Assembly: GCA_007116685.1 (NCBI GenBank)
Contig: SKIC01000135.1
Coordinates: forward strand, 1 to 5,551
Length of the DNA stretch: 5,551 bases
Direction: 5' to 3'
Source of the DNA: Balneolales bacterium
GTDB taxonomy: Bacteria > Bacteroidota > Rhodothermia > Balneolales > Natronogracilivirgulaceae
Numbering within the stretch: position 1 is the stretch's first letter; each line of letters begins with the position of its first letter. Shown here one piece after another: positions 1 to 3,769 of this stretch. The notes beneath the pieces are model-generated. The model had not been told where the DNA came from, did no database searches, and saw nothing but the letters and a program-made list of their open reading frames with translations. A program made the translations under genes and the position numbers.

Positions 1-1
1 A

Positions 2-94
2 GGTGCCGGCTTCGATATAGATGCAGATTTCCACGTACAGGAGGGAGGCGCCCGCTACGATAATGCCTTCATTCGAATGGAATATCGCTGGTAA
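2..94 (+). CDS. C-terminal fragment of a probable outer-membrane beta-barrel protein (5' end outside window)
   Basis: An open frame enters from the left edge and runs 30 codons to a TAA stop at 92-94. The encoded tail alternates polar and hydrophobic residues and ends in RMEYRW. A final amphipathic strand finishing with an aromatic residue (Trp or Phe) is the usual C-terminal beta-signal of outer-membrane barrel proteins recognised by the BAM machinery. The stretch is about 52% GC by hand count, clearly richer than the toxin-antitoxin genes next door, so it probably belongs to the host core genome. Only the last strand or two are present, so the family (porin-like, TonB-dependent receptor, other transporter) cannot be told. 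The call of a real gene rests on the end pattern and composition, not on a domain. Confidence 0.55.
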   Translation, partial: GAGFDIDADFHVQEGGARYDNAFIRMEYRW

Positions 95-127
95 AGAAAT
101 ACCGTAGGTAGTCTCCCAAATGTATGA

Positions 128-523
128 CTAAACCTTTCTTGATTTAGATCGGAAATGATTAGCAACTTGCTCCTCTGATATTTTTTTTGAAATAAAACTT
201 AGTACTAAATCAGCTAGCTCCTCATCGTAGGATTCATCTATTGAATAACCATTTAAATACAAAAATGTAAGTGCTGAGGCTAATGCTGTTCTTTTGTTTC
301 CATCAACAAACGGATGACGCATCGTTAGACAAATAAGATAACTTGCCGCCATTCCAAACAAATCGTATAAATATTCTCCATCAAAACTAGCTTTTGGAGA
401 TTCTACGCATGCTTTAACACCATTATGATCGCGAATACTTGGTTCACCTCCTGCAGTTTTTATTTCGTGATCGTGAATAAATAAGACATCACTTGCCGTC
501 AAAAAAATAGGATTAGATTTCAT
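128..523 (-). CDS. doc: Doc (death-on-curing) family toxin, Fic fold, of a type II toxin-antitoxin system
   Basis: This 131-residue protein carries the Fic/Doc core motif HPFVDGNKRT at residues 70-79, matching HxFx(D/E)xNxxxR with His70 as the expected catalytic base, Asp74, Asn76, Lys77 and Arg78. It is followed by the ALASALTFLYLNGY helix typical of the DOC_P1 family. The N-terminal FLTASDVLFIHDHEI and GGEPSIRDHNG segments also match the family, and phage P1 Doc is of similar size (126 residues). P1 Doc is known to phosphorylate EF-Tu at a C-terminal threonine and so stop translation; the same activity is inferred here. I see no (S/T)xxxE(G/N) self-inhibitory motif, so inhibition presumably comes from the partner antitoxin. 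The start codon (521-523) overlaps the stop of the upstream antitoxin gene by 4 nt (ATGA), the usual arrangement for coupled translation. All motif residues are intact, so the toxin is probably functional. Confidence 0.93.
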   Translation of the reverse strand: MKSNPIFLTASDVLFIHDHEIKTAGGEPSIRDHNGVKACVESPKASFDGEYLYDLFGMAASYLICLTMRHPFVDGNKRTALASALTFLYLNGYSIDESYDEELADLVLSFISKKISEEQVANHFRSKSRKV

Positions 524-726
524 TTAGATAATTTATCTAATGACTTACGGTGTTTTCTGCTAATGTGATGATATGCTGACTCTGTATTTACTCTCTTAAT
601 CAACAACCCGTCCTCATGAGGAATTATTTCTACACTGTCTTCTTCATCAACTTTGAGAAGCTTTAAAAGAGGTTTTTCTAAGAGAATACCTCTGCTGTTT
701 CCAATTTTCTGAAGTTTTTTAATCAT
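520..726 (-). CDS. AbrB/MazE-type (swapped-hairpin) antitoxin paired with Doc
   Basis: This 68-residue protein begins MIKKLQKIGNSRGILLEKPLL, the AbrB/MazE/SpoVT pattern of a short strand, the GNSRGI turn (residues 9-14) and a leucine-rich helix. The second strand pair (SVEIIPHEDGLLIKR, residues 31-45) completes one swapped-hairpin DNA-binding domain. The remaining 23 residues (VNTESAYHHISRKHRK and onward) form a basic tail that would be the toxin-binding, protease-sensitive part. The family dimerises and binds palindromic or repeated operator DNA, so this protein probably represses its own promoter and neutralises Doc. The start at 724-726 is supported by an AAGGA ribosome-binding site at 741-737, 10 nt upstream. 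It comes first in the two-gene operon, as is usual for antitoxins. The phage P1 prototype partner of Doc is Phd, a different fold, so this is a partner-exchanged pair. Confidence 0.88.
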   Translation of the reverse strand: MIKKLQKIGNSRGILLEKPLLKLLKVDEEDSVEIIPHEDGLLIKRVNTESAYHHISRKHRKSLDKLSK

Positions 727-736
727 TTTGCGCAGT

Positions 737-741
737 TCCTT
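737..741 (-). promoter_or_regulatory. Ribosome-binding site of the antitoxin gene
   Basis: On the minus strand the sequence AAGGA lies 10 nt before the antitoxin ATG. It is the only recognisable Shine-Dalgarno-like sequence before any complete gene in the window, and it supports the chosen start. Confidence 0.55.
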
Positions 742-747
742 GTATTA

Positions 748-764
748 ACAATGTTCTTACAATG
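748..764. repeat. Direct repeat ACAATG x2, 11-bp period; candidate antitoxin operator
   Basis: ACAATG occurs at 748-753 and again at 759-764, so the copies are one helical turn apart and on the same face of the DNA. They sit between the candidate -10 box (765-770) and the antitoxin start, where binding would block transcription. Assignment as an operator is inference from position and spacing. Confidence 0.35.
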
Positions 765-770
765 ATTATA
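765..770 (-). promoter_or_regulatory. Candidate -10 box (TATAAT) of the toxin-antitoxin operon
   Basis: The minus strand reads TATAAT at 770-765, which would place transcription start near 758 and give a leader of about 30 nt before the antitoxin ATG. No convincing -35 hexamer is seen 16-18 nt upstream, and in an AT-rich spacer such a hexamer can occur by chance, so this is tentative. Antitoxin-type direct repeats lie immediately downstream, across the expected start site. Confidence 0.35.
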
Positions 771-806
771 CGAAATAAAGAGAAGTAAATTGCGTCTAAT
801 CTTGAA

Positions 807-828
807 CAACTATCACTTATTATAGTTG
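807..828. repeat. Inverted repeat CAACTAT-N8-ATAGTTG in the divergent spacer; candidate operator
   Basis: Perfect 7-bp arms at 807-813 and 822-828 are separated by 8 bp. The site is near the middle of the divergent region between the toxin-antitoxin operon and the gbsR-like gene. A dimeric winged-helix regulator such as the GbsR-like protein would bind this type of dyad, but a chance repeat of this length in AT-rich DNA is possible. Confidence 0.3.
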
Positions 829-854
829 CATAGCATCGGAAAAAGGCGTTATTT

Positions 855-874
855 CATTTATAAGTTTTTAAATG
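855..874. repeat. Inverted repeat CATTTA-N8-TAAATG upstream of the gbsR-like gene
   Basis: Perfect 6-bp arms at 855-860 and 869-874 flank an 8-bp centre and end 26 bp before the regulator's ATG. The 8-bp centre is the same length as in the dyad at 807-828, although the arm sequences differ. Because the arms are short and AT-rich, it is only a candidate autoregulatory site. Confidence 0.22.
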
Positions 875-900
875 TTTGAAACGCATAAAATGTATTTGAG

Positions 901-1374
901 ATGACAAAAGAAAAGTCTGCCTTGATGAAGAATATAATTGCTGATTATGCCGAAAGTTACAGCAATTTTGGTTTAAATCCATTAATGGGTCGTATCGTAG
1001 CTTTATTGATTATTTCCAAAGAACCAAAATCTTTGGATGAAATATCAGACTTACTCGAAATGTCGAAAGGACCGATATCTCAAATTTGTCGCAGACTAAA
1101 GGATAAGAATCTCATCGAGAAAGAGTGGGTGCCCGGTGATCGCAAAGATTACTATAAAGCGACTGACGATATCTTTGGTCAAGCTTATATCAATCACGCT
1201 GAAAAAATGCGAAAAAATATAGAAATTGCCGGCAAATATGCTGCTGAAGCAAACGAAAACGGTGGCGATGATGCGGATTATATCATTGAGAGAATGAGAG
1301 AGATGAAAGCATTCTATGAAATGATGGATGAATTCAATCAAAAATTCATCGAAAACTGGAAAGCATCACGTTAG
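901..1374 (+). CDS. GbsR-like MarR-family transcriptional regulator
   Basis: This 157-residue protein has a MarR-type winged helix-turn-helix at about residues 26-90. It follows the GbsR-family pattern: GLNPLMGRIVALL for the first helix, SLDEISDLLEMSKGPISQICRRL for the helix-turn-helix (recognition helix about 57-67), and LIEKEWVPGDRKDYYKA for the beta wing. Residues 90-155 are charged amphipathic helices, which in this family form the dimer interface. GbsR of Bacillus subtilis is a choline-responsive repressor of glycine betaine synthesis; relatives elsewhere control membrane transport genes, so the ligand here is unknown. The start is fixed to within a few codons: a stop lies in frame at 886-888 and ATG 901 is the first start after it. 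No Shine-Dalgarno sequence is visible. It is divergent from the toxin-antitoxin operon and lies 98 bp upstream of, and codirectional with, the membrane protein gene, which is a plausible target. Confidence 0.85.
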   Translation: MTKEKSALMKNIIADYAESYSNFGLNPLMGRIVALLIISKEPKSLDEISDLLEMSKGPISQICRRLKDKNLIEKEWVPGDRKDYYKATDDIFGQAYINHAEKMRKNIEIAGKYAAEANENGGDDADYIIERMREMKAFYEMMDEFNQKFIENWKASR

Positions 1375-1433
1375 CTAGAGATTATTTATTCTTCATAATC
1401 CTGTATTTGTTAGGTAGTACGTGTGTAAATTTA

Positions 1434-1441
1434 TATTTTTG
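1434..1441 (+). promoter_or_regulatory. Bacteroidota-type -7 promoter element (TATTTTTG)
   Basis: The sequence fits TAnnTTTG, the -7 consensus known for the primary sigma factor of Bacteroidota. A TTTG lies upstream at 1406-1409 with a 24-nt gap, slightly longer than the usual gap to the -33 element. Transcription would start near 1448, about 25 nt before the membrane protein's ATG. If real, the membrane protein and T9SS protein genes form their own transcription unit. Confidence 0.4.
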
Positions 1442-1472
1442 GCTTTTCCTTAATTAACTCAATGTACTATCT

Positions 1473-1832
1473 ATGGCGGGATCTAGTTCCTCAGTAAAAA
1501 CAACATTATATGTGCTTCTGATTATGCTGGGCGTATTTTTGCACATGCTGCTTTCCGGAGAGGCTTTAGGCTCAAAATTTGCATTAATTTTTCAGGAACC
1601 ACTCGGTATTTTTAATACGCTGGGCTTTTTTTTTAGCTGGATTTTCTTTCAGATATTTTCTGTAAATGGCTTGTACCTGCTTGGAATCGCCGCTCTCATC
1701 GAATTTGTTGTAACGCCATTATTCCAAAAGTATAAATTGGTTACGTTTCGAACTACGTTTACTATGTCTTTGATTGCATCAATCTACGTACTGTTTCTGT
1801 TCAGGATTATTGGTGTCGTGTTCGGTATTTAA
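1473..1832 (+). CDS. Small four-helix integral membrane protein of unknown function
   Basis: I do not recognise this 119-residue protein. It has four hydrophobic segments, at about residues 10-27, 45-63, 66-84 and 96-118, separated by short loops; the loop near residues 85-93 (QKYKLVTFR) is basic and probably cytoplasmic. The N-terminus is Ser-rich (MAGSSSSVK) and there is no cleavable signal peptide, so it should sit in the inner membrane. ATG 1473 is the first start after an in-frame stop at 1455-1457; an ATG at 1462 is in another frame. No Shine-Dalgarno is visible. Its TAA stop is only 14 bp before the GTG start of the T9SS surface protein, which argues for cotranscription and perhaps linked function. 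No charged catalytic residue pattern or transporter motif is evident within the helices. The consistent four-helix layout and tight spacing support a real gene. Confidence 0.75.
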   Translation: MAGSSSSVKTTLYVLLIMLGVFLHMLLSGEALGSKFALIFQEPLGIFNTLGFFFSWIFFQIFSVNGLYLLGIAALIEFVVTPLFQKYKLVTFRTTFTMSLIASIYVLFLFRIIGVVFGI

Positions 1833-1846
1833 AAAATGGACATTCT

Positions 1847-3673
1847 GTGCTGAGAAATTTCATCCTTATTCTTTTTACTTTTTTGTTGCTGATTGACGTC
1901 TCGATTTTATCAGCTCAAACTTCTATCCGCACTATCAAATTTCAATTGCAGGGTGTAGACACCAGAGACGAGTTTACCTCAACCGACAACGCCATTCAAT
2001 TTTATTTTCATCCAAATGCCCAAAATGGATGGGATATTTACGATGCCAGTAAACTGACTCCACTTGGCAGCAGATACGCTACCATTTCATTATTAGGTGA
2101 GCGATTGGGCGAGGAGAGAGAGAAATCACAGGATAGCCGTCCTTATTATCTTGCAGAAAATATTGTGGTTGAGTCAAGGTCAAAGTACCTGCAGGTAACA
2201 GGATCATTTACGCTTAGTATTAATGAACTAGATAATGTTCCCGAACACTGGGAGATAAAAGTTCGTGATGTGATTGCTGACAGCACAATTAATTTGCGAG
2301 AAAGCAATTACGAGTTTGATTATACTATTGCTACCGGAAGTGTAGAGCAGGAAGAACGGTTTCATTTCATCATTAATACCAATGCTGCACCTGAAAATCC
2401 TGTAAAATTGAATACAGCAGGATGGCATTTTATCGGACCAATGGTCTCGAATGTCACTATGAATGATCTGGCTGCCTGGGGAAACATTCAGGGAGTATCC
2501 GGGTTTCCTTTTGCAAATGCTGCTCCAAACATTTATACAAGCTATGATGGAGAAAATTGGCAGGCACCCAATTCCGGGGATTTGCTCCAACCAGGTGATG
2601 GATTTATTTGGTACTTGTTCTCAGGTGCTGAATACGAGATTTCCTACAATACCAATAATCTAAGCTACGGAAACAAATCTATTTCCTTGCATTCTGATGG
2701 CGATAAATGGAATTTATTAGCGAATCCCTTTCCATATCCCTTTGATATTCGAGGTAAGAGTGCGATGGAAGGAAATATTCCCTCCGATGTTGTTTCAATA
2801 TGGGATATAGAAGCTCAGACGTATCGATTGAGTTCTGATTTGAATCACACCATCCAAGCGGGACAAGCTTTTTTTCTCCTGAATGATGATGCAGAATCGT
2901 TGTTTTTTCCTCAGAGTATGCAAATTGTGTCTGATGCGAATCTGAATTCAATGGAAGATTATCAGCATGCAACTTTTCGGATTTTGGCTTATGGAATTGA
3001 TAAAAATGGAGAAACTACAGCCCGTGATTATGCAACGAATATCATCTTTTCAGAATCTGAACTCAGAATGACGAGTAAAAACCCACCGGCGTTTTCAGGA
3101 ATGCTGCAATGGGCAATTCGTGGAGATGATGGTTTGTATTATTCTCAATTTGAATCTCAGCAAAAAGAATCAGATACATTTTCTCTGGTTCTGAAAAATC
3201 AACCCGAAGAGGTTGAGGAACTGGTTTTAAGATTTGAGTCTCCTGATAATTTAGATTATCGCTACCTGGATATTCCGGAAATCGGGGAATTTGGTTTGTT
3301 TTTGGATGACATTGAATGGAAAGACTTTTTTGTTCCGCCATCCATTGAGGAACTCTCTTTAGTTTTCCATAATGGAAATGCAACTCATTCTGAATCTTCC
3401 CAAAACCCGGTTGCAACAGCACTTTTCCCGGGTTATCCCAATCCATTCAATCCCACTACAACTATTCCGTATCAGTTATCTGAGAGTCAGTTTGTAAGTC
3501 TTCAGGTCTTTGATATCACCGGACGCTTAATCACCAATCTTGTCCAGGAGCATCAATCAGCGGGACAACATTTTGCTACATGGAACGCCGATGGCTTCGC
3601 CAGTGGATTGTATCTGGTGCGCTTAAGGGTAGGAGAGCAAACTTTTACGCAGCGTGTTAGTTTGGTGAAGTGA
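1847..3673 (+). CDS. Secreted surface protein with C-terminal T9SS type A sorting domain
   Basis: This 608-residue protein starts with a Sec signal peptide: MLRNF, a hydrophobic core to about residue 21, and a likely cut after LSA before Gln24. Residues 45-180 resemble a beta-sandwich module common in exported Bacteroidota proteins (AIQFYF, GWDIYDASKL, FTLSINELDNVP, NLRESNYEFDY, RFHFII). Residues 190-355 contain the GWHFIGP and WNLLANPFPYPFD type repeats that occur before T9SS tails. Residues 375-510 look like a second beta-rich module. The sorting domain covers about 524-608, with YPNPFNPTTTI at 530-540, FDITGR near 555, ASGLYLVRL near 587 and a terminal VSLVK. This domain directs passage through the outer membrane by the PorU/PorV pathway. 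No catalytic motif was recognised, so an adhesin or structural role is possible. The start is GTG at 1847; no in-frame ATG gives a full signal peptide. The gene probably forms an operon with the membrane protein 14 bp upstream. Confidence 0.88.
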   Translation: MLRNFILILFTFLLLIDVSILSAQTSIRTIKFQLQGVDTRDEFTSTDNAIQFYFHPNAQNGWDIYDASKLTPLGSRYATISLLGERLGEEREKSQDSRPYYLAENIVVESRSKYLQVTGSFTLSINELDNVPEHWEIKVRDVIADSTINLRESNYEFDYTIATGSVEQEERFHFIINTNAAPENPVKLNTAGWHFIGPMVSNVTMNDLAAWGNIQGVSGFPFANAAPNIYTSYDGENWQAPNSGDLLQPGDGFIWYLFSGAEYEISYNTNNLSYGNKSISLHSDGDKWNLLANPFPYPFDIRGKSAMEGNIPSDVVSIWDIEAQTYRLSSDLNHTIQAGQAFFLLNDDAESLFFPQSMQIVSDANLNSMEDYQHATFRILAYGIDKNGETTARDYATNIIFSESELRMTSKNPPAFSGMLQWAIRGDDGLYYSQFESQQKESDTFSLVLKNQPEEVEELVLRFESPDNLDYRYLDIPEIGEFGLFLDDIEWKDFFVPPSIEELSLVFHNGNATHSESSQNPVATALFPGYPNPFNPTTTIPYQLSESQFVSLQVFDITGRLITNLVQEHQSAGQHFATWNADGFASGLYLVRLRVGEQTFTQRVSLVK

Positions 3674-3697
3674 ATTTCTAAGGGTTGATTGCCGAAG

Positions 3698-3713
3698 GTT
3701 ATAAAGTTATAAC
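3698..3713. repeat. Near-perfect palindrome GTTATAA-AG-TTATAAC in the convergent spacer
   Basis: Seven-bp arms surround a 2-bp centre, 25 bp after the stop of the 608-residue T9SS gene. The centre is too small for an RNA hairpin without opening inner pairs, and the arms are AT-rich. It could be a protein-binding site or chance. Confidence 0.25.
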
Positions 3714-3724
3714 GCAAAAATTAG

Positions 3725-3756
3725 AGTGCTGTAACGGACAATACCATTACAGCACT
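3725..3756. terminator. Bidirectional intrinsic-type terminator between two convergent T9SS genes
   Basis: Perfect 10-bp arms AGTGCTGTAA (3725-3734) and TTACAGCACT (3747-3756) enclose a 12-nt loop. On the plus strand the stem is followed by TCTTTCTAATT. On the minus strand it is followed by CTAATTTTTGCG, which contains a run of five T. Outer TTAGA (3721-3725) can also pair with TCTAA (3761-3765). It sits between the TGA of the plus gene and the TAG of the minus gene, so one hairpin can end both transcripts; the minus-strand direction has the better T-tract. Confidence 0.8.
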
Positions 3757-3769
3757 TCTTTCTAATTAT

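Noticed and set aside
95..127. Terminator between the barrel gene and the convergent toxin gene
   Set aside because: No stem of useful length or T-tract was found in the 33-bp gap.
859..864. TATAAG as a -10 box for the gbsR-like gene
   Set aside because: No matching -35 sequence at 16-18 bp spacing, and the surrounding AT-rich DNA makes such hexamers common.
1096..1341. Minus-strand open frame of 81 codons inside the gbsR-like gene
   Set aside because: It lies wholly antisense to a well-supported regulator gene and shows no domain or start signal of its own.
1380..1400. Hairpin GATTAT-N9-ATAATC after the gbsR-like gene as a terminator
   Set aside because: The six-pair stem is mostly A-T and lacks a following T-run, so it is too weak to call.
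2228..2972. Several open frames (minus 2228-2590, plus 2463-2663, minus 2679-2972) within the 608-residue T9SS gene
   Set aside because: All are nested in a coding frame with a signal peptide, recognisable modules and sorting domain; their translations are Cys/His/Gln-rich without family patterns, as expected of out-of-frame readings.
3063..3446. Minus-strand open frame of 127 codons opposite the C-terminal half of the T9SS gene
   Set aside because: It is antisense to a confident coding region, has no recognisable motif, and no promoter or ribosome-binding site was seen.
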